NCBI GenBank assembly: GCA_022360905.1
Contig: JAKSBX010000278.1
Location: forward strand, 1-64,000
Source of the DNA: Chromatiales bacterium
Lineage (GTDB): Bacteria > Pseudomonadota > Gammaproteobacteria > Chromatiales > Chromatiaceae
Length of the DNA stretch: 64,000 nucleotides
Direction of reading: 5' to 3'
This document shows, piece by piece, positions 36,748-47,365 of the stretch (its first letter is position 1; every line of letters begins with the position of its first letter). The position numbers were made by a program, and so were the translations under genes. The notes under the pieces were generated by a model. It was not told the DNA's origin. It saw nothing but the letters and a program-made list of their open reading frames with translations, and did not search any database.

Positions 36748-38832
36748 ATGAAAGATCTTAATGTGAAACGGTTTTGGTGGTTGATTCTCATTGTAGTCTC
36801 AGCACCAGTTTGGGCCAATCGACAAACTGTCCCCATGCAGGATTTGCGGCCGACCGCAGAACAACAGCAGACTGCCAGTGTCATCGTCAAGGTTATTGCC
36901 AAGTACCACTATAAAGACGTTGCATTGGATGATTCGATGTCTGAAATGATCCTGCAGCGCTACTACGACACCCTGGATCCTAACCGGTCGTTTTTCCTGG
37001 CCGGGGATGTGGTTCACTTCTCAGGCTATCGGGACAAGCTGGATGACTATTTGAAGAATGCTCGGATCGAACCGGCATTCGAGATCTATCGCCTCTATCG
37101 CCAGCGAGTCAGCGAGGCGGTGGGCCACGCCTTGACGCTGGTGGATGGGGAGTTCGACTTCACCATCGATGAGGTCTATATCTATGATCGTGAGGATCAG
37201 CCCTGGGCACAGACCCGAACAGCACTGAACGATATCTGGCGCAAGCGGGTGAAAAATGACTTTCTGAACCAGCGCCTGATGGACAAACAGGATGCTGAGA
37301 TCAGAAAAACCCTGAGAGAGCGCTATGAGCGGCTGCTATCGAGAGTCGAGCAATTCGACAGCAACGATGTTTTTCAGACTTTCATCAATGCCTACACGCT
37401 GAGCCTGGAGCCCCATACCAGCTACATGTCGCCCAGCACATCCGAGAATTTTGATATTAGCATGAGGCTCTCACTGGAGGGCATCGGTGCGGTGCTGAAA
37501 GACGAGGATGGCTACACCGTGGTGCAGAAAACCATCATCGGCGGTCCGGCGGAGCAGAGTGACCTGTTGCATGCCGGCGACAAGATTGTCGGTGTGGGCC
37601 AGGGCCTGGAAGGGGAGATGATCGATATTGTCGGTTGGCGGCTGCAGGATGTCGTGGAACAGATTCGAGGTCCTAAAGGCTCGGTGGTACAGCTGGAGGT
37701 TCTGGCGAAAGGAGAAGGTTCGAACCGTAAAACCATCACCTTGGTACGCAACAAAATCAAGTTGGAAGAGCAGGCGGCAAAGAGCCATATCATCGAAAAA
37801 CTGGATGGTATGGGTAAATATCGCATTGGTGTCGTCGAAGTCCCTACTTTTTATAGGGATTTTGCAGCTGAGGCCCGGGGTGATGAAGATTTCAGGAGTA
37901 CCACTCGGGATGTGCGTGATCTGCTGGTTGATCTGAAAAAGCAGCATGTTGACGGTATCGTCATCGACCTGCGGGAGAATGGTGGCGGCTCGCTCTCCGA
38001 AGCCACGGAGCTGACTGGCCTGTTCATCGACTCCGGTCCGGTGGTACAGATCAAGGATGCCTTTGGCAAGATCGAGGTTGAGCAGGATCCTGACCAGTCG
38101 ATCGCCTATGAGGGGCCCCTGGCCGTGCTGGTTGATCGAAACAGCGCTTCCGCGTCAGAAATTTTTGCCGGCGCGATCCAGGATTACAAAAGGGGTATCG
38201 TGATTGGTGAACCCACTTTCGGCAAAGGCACGGTGCAAACCCTGGTTGATCTGGGACGCTTCGTGCCTGGACGGAAAAAGGACTTGGGTCGATTGCGTTT
38301 GACCATGGCGCAATTCTTCAGGATCAACGGCGGCAGTACCCAGCATCGCGGTGTGGTGCCTGATATCCAGTTCCCGACGGCCAGATACTCAGAAGAGTAT
38401 GGCGAGCGATCTCTGGAAAATGCCCTGCCATGGGCTCAAATTAGACCAGCCAATTTTATCACCAAGGGGCAGTTTACCGTACCTGAGCTGATGGACAATC
38501 ATCTGTTACGCATCAAAGCCGATGCGGGTTTTGAGATGCTGGTCGATCAGGAGAAGCGCTTTCTGGAGCTGGATAAGCGTTCTGAAGTCAGTCTGTTGGA
38601 GAAACAGCGACGCACAGAGTGGCAGGAGAGGGAGCATGAACGGCTGCTGCACAAAAACCGCTTCCGCGCATCCCAGGGTCTGAAGGTGGTTAACTCCACG
38701 GATGAGAAAGATCTTGATGACGAGCCGGATGAGAAGGAAAACGAAGCGACCAGTCGTATCGAGCTGAATGAGGCTGCACGGATTCTGATGGACTCGATCA
38801 AAGTTGCACAACCTATGGCAGTCATGCGCTAA
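36748..38832 (+). CDS. prc: Carboxy-terminal (tail-specific) processing protease
   Basis: 694 residues, the long Prc/Tsp type. A signal peptide (VKRFWWLILIVVSAPVWA) exports it to the periplasm. An N-terminal domain (about 40-230), a PDZ domain (about 240-325, GIGAVLKDEDGYTVVQKTIIGGPAEQS), the S41 core with VIDLRENGGGSLSEATELTGLF, and a C-terminal DUF3340 tail follow. The Ser in DRNSASASEIFAGAIQ (about 468-470) and the Lys in EPTFGKGTVQT form the Ser-Lys dyad. Prc trims periplasmic proteins such as FtsI and MepS. Confidence 0.96.
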   Translation: MKDLNVKRFWWLILIVVSAPVWANRQTVPMQDLRPTAEQQQTASVIVKVIAKYHYKDVALDDSMSEMILQRYYDTLDPNRSFFLAGDVVHFSGYRDKLDDYLKNARIEPAFEIYRLYRQRVSEAVGHALTLVDGEFDFTIDEVYIYDREDQPWAQTRTALNDIWRKRVKNDFLNQRLMDKQDAEIRKTLRERYERLLSRVEQFDSNDVFQTFINAYTLSLEPHTSYMSPSTSENFDISMRLSLEGIGAVLKDEDGYTVVQKTIIGGPAEQSDLLHAGDKIVGVGQGLEGEMIDIVGWRLQDVVEQIRGPKGSVVQLEVLAKGEGSNRKTITLVRNKIKLEEQAAKSHIIEKLDGMGKYRIGVVEVPTFYRDFAAEARGDEDFRSTTRDVRDLLVDLKKQHVDGIVIDLRENGGGSLSEATELTGLFIDSGPVVQIKDAFGKIEVEQDPDQSIAYEGPLAVLVDRNSASASEIFAGAIQDYKRGIVIGEPTFGKGTVQTLVDLGRFVPGRKKDLGRLRLTMAQFFRINGGSTQHRGVVPDIQFPTARYSEEYGERSLENALPWAQIRPANFITKGQFTVPELMDNHLLRIKADAGFEMLVDQEKRFLELDKRSEVSLLEKQRRTEWQEREHERLLHKNRFRASQGLKVVNSTDEKDLDDEPDEKENEATSRIELNEAARILMDSIKVAQPMAVMR

Positions 38833-38854
38833 ACAGTTCGTGAAGGCAATATGG

Positions 38855-38895
38855 CCAATCCCCCTTGATGTCCGGTTAAGTCACCTGGGGATTGG
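38855..38895. repeat. Inverted repeat after prc
   Basis: CCAATCCCC (38855-38863) is exactly complementary to GGGGATTGG (38887-38895) with a 23-base spacer, 23 bp after the prc stop codon. It may stabilise the prc mRNA end. No T-run follows. Confidence 0.4.
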
Positions 38896-39042
38896 TCTCT
38901 ATCTGAACAGATTTTCTCGCTCTAAGCCGCTGATCTACCCACTCTCCGCTGAGCTACTCTAGCGCTTGATGGCAGGGTATAATCCCCGACTTTTACGCCA
39001 GTTACCCAATAGTATCCACACTCCTGTAGGGATTGATCCGGT

Positions 39043-40668
39043 TTGTATACAACACTCGAAAATCGTTTGAAACGCTTACATCAGGCCGGTCAGCTCGAGC
39101 TGTTGCGCGGGGGCTTGATCGGACTGGAAAAAGAGGCCTTGAGAGTCTCTCCGCAAGGTTGTATTTCGAGTCAGCCCCATCCAGAAGCTTTGGGTTCCCC
39201 CCTGACCAATCGCTATATCACCACGGACTACTCCGAGGCGTTGACTGAGATTATCACGCCGCCCTCCACGGATCGTCATGAACCGCTGAAATTTCTGTTT
39301 GAAGCCCATCGCTTCGTGTATGAGCATTTGGGGGATGAGATTCTCTGGTCGACCAGTATGCCCTGTGTGGTCGAGGATGATGAACGGATCCCGATTGCCA
39401 ACTATGGGAACTCAAATGCCGGCATGATGAAGACGGTCTACAGACGGGGCCTGGGACATCGCTATGGCCGGGTGATGCAGGTGATTGCCGGGGTGCATTT
39501 CAACTATTCGCTGCCCCAGGATTTCTGGTGGGTCTACCAGCAGCTCGAGGGGGATAAATCGGATACTCAGGGATTCATTTCAGACTCCTATTTCGGCATG
39601 CTGAGAAATTTACAACGGCTGGGTTGGCTGGTGCCCTATCTGTTCGGCGCCTCCCCCGCAGTCTGTAAATCATTTCTCGGAGGACGTCCCACATCCCTGG
39701 AGTCATTTGACGACTATACCTATTTCTCACCCTTTGCCACCTCCCTGAGAATGGGCGATATCGGTTATCAGAACAGTAAGGAGCAAGGGACCGGCATCAA
39801 AGCCTGTTACGATTGTCTGGATGCCTACGTCGAAACTCTGTCACGCGCCATTGAGACGCCTTGTCCGATCTATCAGGCTATGGGGGTTAAAATCGACGGT
39901 CGATATGAACAGCTCAATGCCAACATTCTGCAGATAGAGAACGAATATTACAGTACCGTCCGGCCCAAGCAGATCCCGGAGATGATGGAGAAACCGATCC
40001 ATGCTTTGCAGAGACGAGGCGTACGCTATGTGGAGTTGAGATCGCTGGATGTTAATGCCTTTCACCCCTTGGGTATTGCCGATGAGCAGGTCTACTTTAT
40101 CGAAGCGTTGATGCTGTTTTGTCTGCTGCACGAGAGCCCGTCAATCAATGTCGCCGAACAGAAGAGCATCGATTGGAATGAGCTGGCGGCCGCCCATCAG
40201 GGTAGAAAACCCGGACTTGAGCTGCAGCGAAAAGAGTCGGTGATCGGCCTGCGGGAGTGGGGGCTTGAGATCTGTGAGGCACTGCTGCCAATCTGCGAGA
40301 TCCTGGAGACCGGTCTGCCCGGTCAACCCTACACCAAGAGTCTGCAACTGCAGAAGAGTCGATTGCAGGATCCTGAATTGACTCCGTCTGCCCGCATGTT
40401 GAGGGAGATGAGAGAGAAGGGAGAGGGTTTTTTCCATTTTGCACAGCGAATGTCGAAACAGCATCGGCACGATTTCATGCAGCAGCAGGGCTCGACAGAA
40501 GATCAGAAACTGCTCAACCAGGAGGCGGTGGATTCCTGGCGAAGACAGCGTGAGATCGAGGCCTCTGATACACTGAGTTTCGATCAGTTCCTGGAAGACT
40601 ATTTTGCCCAGCAATTGAACGGCGAGACCGAGGATATGAGCGGCAGCAAGAGTGTCTCTGCAAAATGA
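39043..40668 (+). CDS. gshA: Glutamate-cysteine ligase
   Basis: 541 residues from TTG at 39043, where the product begins MYTTLENRLKRLHQAGQLELLRGGLIGLEKEALR, the normal start of gammaproteobacterial type 1 GshA. It joins glutamate and cysteine with ATP, the committed step to glutathione. The GLEKEALRV, EALTEIITPPS, YGNSNAGMMKTVYRRGL, GVHFNYSLPQDFW and RYVELRSLDVNAFHPLGI segments are characteristic. A TATAAT is 59 bases before the start (38978-38983) but lacks a convincing -35. gshB is not in the window. Confidence 0.96.
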   Translation: MYTTLENRLKRLHQAGQLELLRGGLIGLEKEALRVSPQGCISSQPHPEALGSPLTNRYITTDYSEALTEIITPPSTDRHEPLKFLFEAHRFVYEHLGDEILWSTSMPCVVEDDERIPIANYGNSNAGMMKTVYRRGLGHRYGRVMQVIAGVHFNYSLPQDFWWVYQQLEGDKSDTQGFISDSYFGMLRNLQRLGWLVPYLFGASPAVCKSFLGGRPTSLESFDDYTYFSPFATSLRMGDIGYQNSKEQGTGIKACYDCLDAYVETLSRAIETPCPIYQAMGVKIDGRYEQLNANILQIENEYYSTVRPKQIPEMMEKPIHALQRRGVRYVELRSLDVNAFHPLGIADEQVYFIEALMLFCLLHESPSINVAEQKSIDWNELAAAHQGRKPGLELQRKESVIGLREWGLEICEALLPICEILETGLPGQPYTKSLQLQKSRLQDPELTPSARMLREMREKGEGFFHFAQRMSKQHRHDFMQQQGSTEDQKLLNQEAVDSWRRQREIEASDTLSFDQFLEDYFAQQLNGETEDMSGSKSVSAK

Positions 40669-40741
40669 GAATCTGAATAAGAATACCAGGGAGAGTGCAT
40701 CCCGGCCCGGATAACCGGGCGATTAAAGATGAGGAAAAAAG

Positions 40742-41932
40742 ATGGAGGATCAGCATGAATCAGGCCTGGGGTTTTCGACCCTAGCCATTCGCAGCGGACA
40801 TCATCGCACGCCTGAAGGCGAGCATGGTGAGCCGATTTTCCCCACATCCAGTTTTGTCTTCAGCAGTGCCGCTGAAGCCGCAGCCCGTTTCAGCGGTGAT
40901 GAGCCGGGTAATATCTATTCCAGATTTACCAACCCGACGGTGAGGAATTTTGAGCAGCGATTGGCCGCCCTGGAGGGTGGGGAGTGCTGCGTGGCTACCG
41001 CTTCGGGCATGTCCGCCGTATTGGCCACCTGCATGGGTTTACTTGAGGCGGGCGACCATATCGTCTCATCCCGCAGTCTGTTCGGCACCACCGCGATCCT
41101 GTTTGAGAAGTACCTGAAAAAGTTCGGGATTGAAACAACTTTCGTACCGTTGGACGATCTGGCCGCCTGGCAATCCGCCATCCGTCCGCAGACCAAACTG
41201 CTGTTTCTCGAGACCCCCTCCAATCCGCTCACCGAGGTGGCCGATATCCCGAGACTGAGTGCACTTGCCCAATCAGAGGGTGCGTTGCTGGTGGTCGACA
41301 ACTGTTTCTGTACCCCGGCTCTGCAGCGTCCGCTAAGCCTTGGGGCGGATATCGTGATTCACTCCGCGACCAAATACCTGGATGGCCAGGGGCGATGTGT
41401 CGGTGGTGCCGTGGTCGGCAGCCATGAAGTGGTGGGTGAAGCTGTATTTGGTGTGCTGAGAACCGCAGGCCCCACCCTCAGCCCCTTCAACGCCTGGGTG
41501 TTTCTGAAAGGACTGGAGACCCTCGATATTCGTATGCAGGCCCACTGTAAAAATGCCCAACAGCTGGCGGAGTGGCTGAGTAGTCATCCGAAGGTCGAGC
41601 GGGTCTATTTCCCGGGACTGACCAGTCATCCGCAACACGATCTGGCGATGGCACAACAGAGTGGCCCAGGCAGTATTGTCGCTTTCGATGTCAAAGGGGG
41701 ACAGACCGCCGCCTGGACCCTGATCGATGCCACCAGGCTGCTCTCAATCACCGCCAACCTGGGGGATACCAAGACAACCATAACCCATCCTGCCACTACG
41801 ACACACGGACGCCTCAGCCCGGAAGAGCGCAGCCGGGTGGGTATCGGTAACGGTCTGGTGCGGGTTGCTGTCGGTCTGGAGAACATTGAGGACATTCAGC
41901 GGGATCTCTCCCGGGGGTTGGAGAGTCTTTGA
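40742..41932 (+). CDS. metZ: O-succinylhomoserine sulfhydrylase
   Basis: 396 residues of the Cys/Met-metabolism PLP family. MetZ makes homocysteine directly from O-succinylhomoserine and sulfide. The start GFSTLAIRSGHHRTPEGEHGEPIFPTSSFVF and the SRFTNPTV, ASGMSAVLATCMGLL and LFLETPSNPLTEV stretches fit MetZ. The PLP lysine is in HSATKYLDGQGRCVGGAVVG. The next gene begins in the MetZ stop codon. In pseudomonads metZ follows purF near dedD; here it lies about 20 kb from dedD. Confidence 0.94.
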   Translation: MEDQHESGLGFSTLAIRSGHHRTPEGEHGEPIFPTSSFVFSSAAEAAARFSGDEPGNIYSRFTNPTVRNFEQRLAALEGGECCVATASGMSAVLATCMGLLEAGDHIVSSRSLFGTTAILFEKYLKKFGIETTFVPLDDLAAWQSAIRPQTKLLFLETPSNPLTEVADIPRLSALAQSEGALLVVDNCFCTPALQRPLSLGADIVIHSATKYLDGQGRCVGGAVVGSHEVVGEAVFGVLRTAGPTLSPFNAWVFLKGLETLDIRMQAHCKNAQQLAEWLSSHPKVERVYFPGLTSHPQHDLAMAQQSGPGSIVAFDVKGGQTAAWTLIDATRLLSITANLGDTKTTITHPATTTHGRLSPEERSRVGIGNGLVRVAVGLENIEDIQRDLSRGLESL

Positions 41933-42525
41933 GCCAGCAAGAGCATGATCCGACACAACAGCTGCGTACCAAGTGGGACCAACGCTATGCAGATGAAGAG
42001 AAAGTCGCCCGACCGGCTGAGGTACTGCTGAACAATGCACATCTGTTGCCGGAGCAGGGCTGTGCACTGGACCTGGCCTGTGGTCTGGGTGGTAATGCGC
42101 TGTTTCTGGCAGACCGGGGGTTTATGGTCGAAGCCTGGGATCTTTCCGCGGTCGCCATACAGCGATTGGAGCGAAGTGCCGGGCAACGGAATCTGAACAA
42201 TCTTCATGCCCGTGTGCGTGATGTGGAAAGCCAGCCACCCCATGCAGAGCAGTTTGATGTGATTGTGATCAGTTACTTCCTGGAGCGGGCTTTGATCCCC
42301 ACGTTGATTCAGGCCCTGAGACCGGGTGGGTTGATCTTCTACCAGACCTTTACGCGTCAGGCAGTCTCCTCGGAAGGACCACAGAATCCCGCTTTTCGCC
42401 TGGCGGACCAGGAACTGCTGCAACTGTTCAGGGATTTGAAAGTGCGTGTCTACCGGGAGGAGGGGCGATTGGGCGATCTCTCCCTCGGCAGTCGGGATGT
42501 GGCGATGTTAGTGGCGCAAAAGTAA
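41929..42525 (+). CDS. Class I SAM-dependent methyltransferase (TehB-like)
   Basis: 198 residues starting at TTG 41929, overlapping the metZ stop by 4 bp. The Rossmann motif I, ALDLACGLGGNALFLADRGF, and the later motif QFDVIVISYFLERALIPTLIQALRPGGLIFYQTF are clear. The small size and N-terminal DPTQQLRTKWDQRYADEEKVARPAEVLLNN resemble TehB/thiopurine-type methyltransferases. Its coupling to metZ suggests a sulfur or methionine link, but the substrate is not known. Confidence 0.9.
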   Translation: MSQQEHDPTQQLRTKWDQRYADEEKVARPAEVLLNNAHLLPEQGCALDLACGLGGNALFLADRGFMVEAWDLSAVAIQRLERSAGQRNLNNLHARVRDVESQPPHAEQFDVIVISYFLERALIPTLIQALRPGGLIFYQTFTRQAVSSEGPQNPAFRLADQELLQLFRDLKVRVYREEGRLGDLSLGSRDVAMLVAQK

Positions 42526-42549
42526 CGGCCAGCAGATCGTTATCATGGC

Positions 42550-42753
42550 TCAATGCGCCACGTGGCTGAAGTCGGTACCCGGAGTCAGGCCAAAGGCCTC
42601 TTCCAGGGCAAGCTCCCTGATCAGCTGGTCAGTGGCCTGCTGACCGTGCTCCCGTTGGATTTCACCTAACAGCAGGCGCACCGCATTGCGGTTGTAACCG
42701 CTGCCGAAAGTGATCTGTTGTTTGATGATTTCCCGTGCCTTATCGAGCGTCAT
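42550..42753 (-). CDS. Small conserved-looking cytoplasmic protein, unknown function
   Basis: 67 residues (TLDKAREIIKQQITFGSGYNRNAVRLLLGEIQREHGQQATDQLIRELALEEAFGLTPGT). It is helical, balanced in charge, without membrane segments. CTGGAG lies 5-10 bases before its ATG on the minus strand, which supports translation. It is convergent with the methyltransferase gene. I recognise no family. Confidence 0.65.
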   Translation of the reverse strand: MTLDKAREIIKQQITFGSGYNRNAVRLLLGEIQREHGQQATDQLIRELALEEAFGLTPGTDFSHVAH

Positions 42754-43069
42754 AGGATCTCCAGTCGACTATTTTCATTTAGCTTGTTAACAATTCTTAC
42801 TTGTGGACGGGATCCAATATCCATGTATTGTCTCCGGTTGTATGGCGGGATCCTGACCCACATCTGATAGTATCAGGTTAGGCTTCGGTTTAACCCGGAT
42901 ATTTCAACCGGTCGCTGAGAAGTAAAACTCACTGAGTATTTTTGAAATATTAGCCATGTACAAAGTGTCACCGGACAACGCTGAACGCGCCCTCGCAGCG
43001 TTCTCGGGCGAAACCTCCGGGTTAATGGTCACGATCCGATTCTGCCAGCCTACACAATGAGGTCACACT
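42754..43069. other. Intergenic region before the TPR gene
   Basis: 316 bases. It holds divergent promoter space for the small minus-strand gene and the TPR gene. A short frame at 42956-43060 (34 codons) has no ribosome binding site and no recognisable product. A small stem, GAACGC...GCGTTC, lies near 42983-43003. No RNA gene is recognised. Confidence 0.4.
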
Positions 43070-43375
43070 ATGGACCAGGTCAATCTGGAAAAGATGTTGG
43101 AGCAGGGTACAGACAACGCGCTGTTGCGCTATACCCTGGGTACCCTGTTTCTCAAACAGAAAGCCTATGCTCAGGCTGTTGAACATCTCTCTAAAGCGGT
43201 GTCACTCGATCCCCAACATTCAGCCAGTTGGAAACATCTGGGCAAAGCGTTGACGGGGATGGAGCGTGTTGCAGAGGCCGTGGAGAGTTATCAGCAAGGA
43301 ATAGAGGTTGCTGAGGCAAAGGGGGATATACAGGCAGCCAAGGAGATGCGTGTATTTCTCAAACGACTTATGTAA
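43070..43375 (+). CDS. Small TPR-repeat protein
   Basis: 101 residues made of about two to three tetratricopeptide repeats: ALLRYTLGTLFLKQKAYAQAVEHLSKAVSLDP, then SASWKHLGKALTGMERVAEAVESYQQGIEVAEAKG. The last part, IQAAKEMRVFLKRL, is seen in small TPR proteins of proteobacteria. A GAGG ribosome binding site precedes the ATG. TPRs mediate protein contacts; the partner is unknown. It lies upstream of hemF. Confidence 0.85.
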   Translation: MDQVNLEKMLEQGTDNALLRYTLGTLFLKQKAYAQAVEHLSKAVSLDPQHSASWKHLGKALTGMERVAEAVESYQQGIEVAEAKGDIQAAKEMRVFLKRLM

Positions 43376-43386
43376 CCTTTGGATAG

Positions 43387-44397
<1,011 letters not shown>

Positions 44398-44605
44398 CAC
44401 TCGTTTGTTTAAGAGAAAATCACGCCGCACGCAGCATGGCCCACTAGTAACTGACGGCTAATAACAAATCAGAAGTCGCCGGTTCATTGCAAACCGGAGG
44501 CATCAAACATACGCCGTTTGATTCAGCACTCTATGGTTGCAGATTAAACTGCCTGGAAAAGCTGACAATTGTTCCTAATCCCGCTGGATTGAGTTAATCT
44601 TACGT

Positions 44606-46219
44606 ATGGATTCCCTCCTGCTGTCAATAGACCCACGTGAACCGTTGTGGATTGGATTTGCATTTGCCTGTGGATTACTGGTAAGTCGCATTGGTTTACC
44701 ACCATTGGTTGGCTTTTTACTGGCCGGTTTTCTGCTCAATGCTGCAGGCGCCGAAGGTGGGGAATTCCTTCGTATCACCGCTGATCTGGGTGTTACGCTT
44801 TTGCTGTTTTCCATTGGTTTGAAGCTACGTCTGAAAGCATTGCTGCCGCCTCACATCTGGGGTGTGGCCATCTTGCATATGGCTATGGTGGTCGGTTTGA
44901 TGACGTTGTTTGTGCTTTTTCTCTCTTCATTTGGATTGCCACTGGTTTCAGGGGTTGAATTACAAACAGCGTTGATCATTGCTTTTGCCCTGACATTTTC
45001 CAGCACAGTGTTTGCGGTAAAGATTCTTGACCAGGTCGGTGCAAGCGGTTCGTTTTATGGCTTAATCGCCATCGGCGTGTTGATCATGCAGGATATCGCT
45101 GCTGTGGCGTTTCTTGCCGTATCTGCTGGTAAACTGCCATCACTATGGGCATTTGGGTTATTGGCGCTCATTCCGTTGCGTTACTTGCTGTTTGCAATTC
45201 TATCGCGCACCGGTCACGGCGAATTATTGGTGCTCTACGGTTTCGTATTGGCACTTGGTGGTGCCGACCTGTTCGAACTGGTTAATCTCAAGGGAGACCT
45301 GGGGGCGCTGGTGGTCGGGATGCTGCTGGCTGGTCATCCCAAGGCTAATGAAATGGCCAAAAACCTTCTTGGTTTCAAAGAGTTATTCTTAGTGGGGTTT
45401 TTTCTCAGTGTGGGTATGGCCGTGCCGCCAAGTTGGAATGCGATTTTGTTGGCCTGCCTTTTCCTTCTTGTACTGCCGATCAAGACCGCGTTGTATTTCG
45501 GCCTGTTTGCGGCATTTAAATTGCGAGCCAGCACATCCTGGCGTTCGTCCCTGGTACTGGCCAACTACAGCGAGTTTGGCTTGATTGTCGGATCGGTATC
45601 GGTCGCAGCCGGTTGGCTTCCAGCTGAATGGATGGCGGTTTTTGCCATCCTGTTGTCTCTCTCTTTTATCGGCGCTGCGCCGATCATTGATAACGGCGAG
45701 CGTCTGTATACACTGTGGCGACCGCGATTCAAACGCATGGAGCGGAAAAAGCGTCTTTCTGAAGAGGAAGATATGCAGATTGGTGATGTCCAGGTGCTGG
45801 TGTTTGGCATGGGGCGCGTTGGTAGTTCGGTTTACGATTCGCTTGCCGTAGACTTTCCTGGCAAAGTGCTTGGTGTTGACATGGACGGTTACCAGGTCGA
45901 GAGACACCTGGCCCAGGGTCAGCGGGTTGTCAAGGGGGATGCCACCAGCCCCGACTTCTGGGCCCGTGTGCCCGGACTGGCCGCCGAGTTGAAATGGGTA
46001 GTTCTAGCACTACCCCGACACCCGGCTAACCTGGCCGCTGCTGAACGCTTGCGTGAGATTGGATTTGAAGGACATATCGCTTCAACATCCAAATTTCATG
46101 ATGAAGTTTCCTCGTTAAAGAAGCTTGGCGTAAATTTCGTTTTCAATATCTATACAGAGGCCGGTAAAGGTTTCGCTGAGGATTTGAAACAGCATTTCAA
46201 TTCACTCGATAAAGCCTGA
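44606..46219 (+). CDS. Kef/CPA2-type cation:proton antiporter with TrkA-N domain
   Basis: 537 residues. About 12 transmembrane helices (from residue 10 to 370) form a Na+/H+ exchanger domain with LPPLVGFLLAGFLLNAAGAEGG, ALTFSSTVFAVKILDQVG and ANYSEFGLIVGSV. A cytoplasmic Rossmann domain follows from about residue 390: VQVLVFGMGRVGSSVYDSLA and VLGVDMDGYQVERHLAQGQRVVKGDATSPDFW (TrkA-N, NAD-binding). Members exchange K+ or Na+ for H+. It is smaller than KefB/KefC and lacks the TrkA-C domain. Confidence 0.9.
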   Translation: MDSLLLSIDPREPLWIGFAFACGLLVSRIGLPPLVGFLLAGFLLNAAGAEGGEFLRITADLGVTLLLFSIGLKLRLKALLPPHIWGVAILHMAMVVGLMTLFVLFLSSFGLPLVSGVELQTALIIAFALTFSSTVFAVKILDQVGASGSFYGLIAIGVLIMQDIAAVAFLAVSAGKLPSLWAFGLLALIPLRYLLFAILSRTGHGELLVLYGFVLALGGADLFELVNLKGDLGALVVGMLLAGHPKANEMAKNLLGFKELFLVGFFLSVGMAVPPSWNAILLACLFLLVLPIKTALYFGLFAAFKLRASTSWRSSLVLANYSEFGLIVGSVSVAAGWLPAEWMAVFAILLSLSFIGAAPIIDNGERLYTLWRPRFKRMERKKRLSEEEDMQIGDVQVLVFGMGRVGSSVYDSLAVDFPGKVLGVDMDGYQVERHLAQGQRVVKGDATSPDFWARVPGLAAELKWVVLALPRHPANLAAAERLREIGFEGHIASTSKFHDEVSSLKKLGVNFVFNIYTEAGKGFAEDLKQHFNSLDKA

Positions 46220-46665
46220 AACTCATTCATCGCGCAATCAATTTCACGCAACGCCAGGGTTAATTGGTGAGTGGTTTTAAGGCCATAACGCTGTCATTTC
46301 GTACAGCACTGTTTACCAAGACTGACCTGGGTGCATCGCCTGAATTGTTGCCTGTTGTACGGGCATAGACAAATTTTGACCGGTTTGCATAAGCTCGGGA
46401 TTCACTCATGAATCTGCACAGTAAATTAGGACTTAAGAATGCTGTTGTTTGGGTAGGTAGGTGCTGCCGGTAGATTTCCGTCCTGAGTGTTTAGTCTGGA
46501 TAGGCAGAAGTTTGCGGTTATTTACCGATATTTCATCCGAAAATCCAGCTTAAGTACCGAGTGTTTTACTGAGTTTTTCCAGTCAAAACGAACAAAAAAA
46601 CGAGGTGCTAAACTTTGCTATAGTTCAAGAACACACGATATCAAATAATCGGATGAGGAGGAGAT
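46220..46665. other. Intergenic region between antiporter and CBS protein
   Basis: 446 bases without a supported gene. The segment 46461-46489 (GTGCTGCCGGTAGATTTCCG...) resembles 49128-49156 (GTGTTGCCGGTAGATTCCTG...), matching at about 23 of 29 bases, so a third minor repeat is possible. A GAGGAGGAG ribosome binding site for the CBS gene is at the right end. Nothing else is recognised. Confidence 0.4.
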
Positions 46666-47049
46666 ATGATTGTAAGTGATTATATGAGCGCATCCCCAAT
46701 AACAGTGCGCAGTGAGGATAACTATGATCTTGCTTTTGAAATCATGGAACAGAAAAACATGCATCACCTCCCCGTGGTGAATCAGGACAACCATGTGGTG
46801 GGGATTGTCACACGACGTGATCTGCAATTGGCAGCACGCTATTTTAGAGAGGCGCCCGCTGAAATATCCGAAGTCATGCATACACCAGTGCTCACAACCT
46901 CTGGTGCTGCTTCGCTCTCTTCGGCTGTAAAACAGATGACAGACCATCGTATCGGTTGTCTGCCTGTGATTGGCAACGATAGTAGTGTGGAAGGCATGCT
47001 TACGGAAAGCGACCTTTTTCGTGCATTATCCGATTTGCTTGAGAGCTGA
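46666..47049 (+). CDS. Stand-alone CBS-pair protein
   Basis: 127 residues forming one Bateman module of two CBS motifs: MIVSDYMSASPITVRSEDNYDLAFEIMEQKNMHHLPVVNQDNHVVGIVTRRDL, then VMHTPVLTTSGAASLSSAVKQMTDHRIGCLPVIGNDSSVEGMLTESDLF. Such modules bind adenine nucleotides or S-adenosylmethionine and report energy state. A strong GAGGAGGAG precedes the ATG. It lies 6 kb upstream of the CBS-containing kinase, whose N-terminal CBS modules are of similar type. Confidence 0.92.
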   Translation: MIVSDYMSASPITVRSEDNYDLAFEIMEQKNMHHLPVVNQDNHVVGIVTRRDLQLAARYFREAPAEISEVMHTPVLTTSGAASLSSAVKQMTDHRIGCLPVIGNDSSVEGMLTESDLFRALSDLLES

Positions 47050-47365
47050 TAAGAACCACCACGTGAAACGGGTGGTAATTAGCTCAACGCGCAGGATTGG
47101 GACACCACCCGGTGTCAATCTCATTGGTCGGTAATAGGCCTCTTTCTGAGTCGATCGATTAGCAAGTTACCCTGACGTCAGGAGCAGTCAACACAAACAT
47201 CGTCCATTTGGTGGGTGCCAGGAATCAGAGAAATCAGGCTGATAGATTCGGGCCTTCGCCGGAATGGCGGGCGTTGTTTTAGTCCGCAAATGAACGCGAA
47301 TAAACGCAAATGATTAGTGTATGTGTAGAGTGGTGAGGTCGCGCTACACTATACTGACTAATCAA
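47050..47365. other. Intergenic region with a repeat fragment and a hairpin
   Basis: 316 bases. A family-2 fragment (CCGCAAATGAACGCGAATAA...) spans about 47282-47305. Immediately after, GATTAGTGTATGTGTAG (about 47311-47327) faces CTACACTATACTGACTAATC (about 47350-47369), an imperfect inverted repeat at the 3' end of the convergent minus-strand gene. Smaller stems occur near 47055-47075 and 47100-47115. Confidence 0.45.

Noticed and set aside
38978..38983. TATAAT upstream of gshA as a sigma-70 promoter
   Set aside because: No acceptable -35 hexamer at 16-18 bases; not listed as a feature.
42956..43060. Short 34-codon frame before the TPR gene
   Set aside because: No ribosome binding site and no recognisable product; probably chance.
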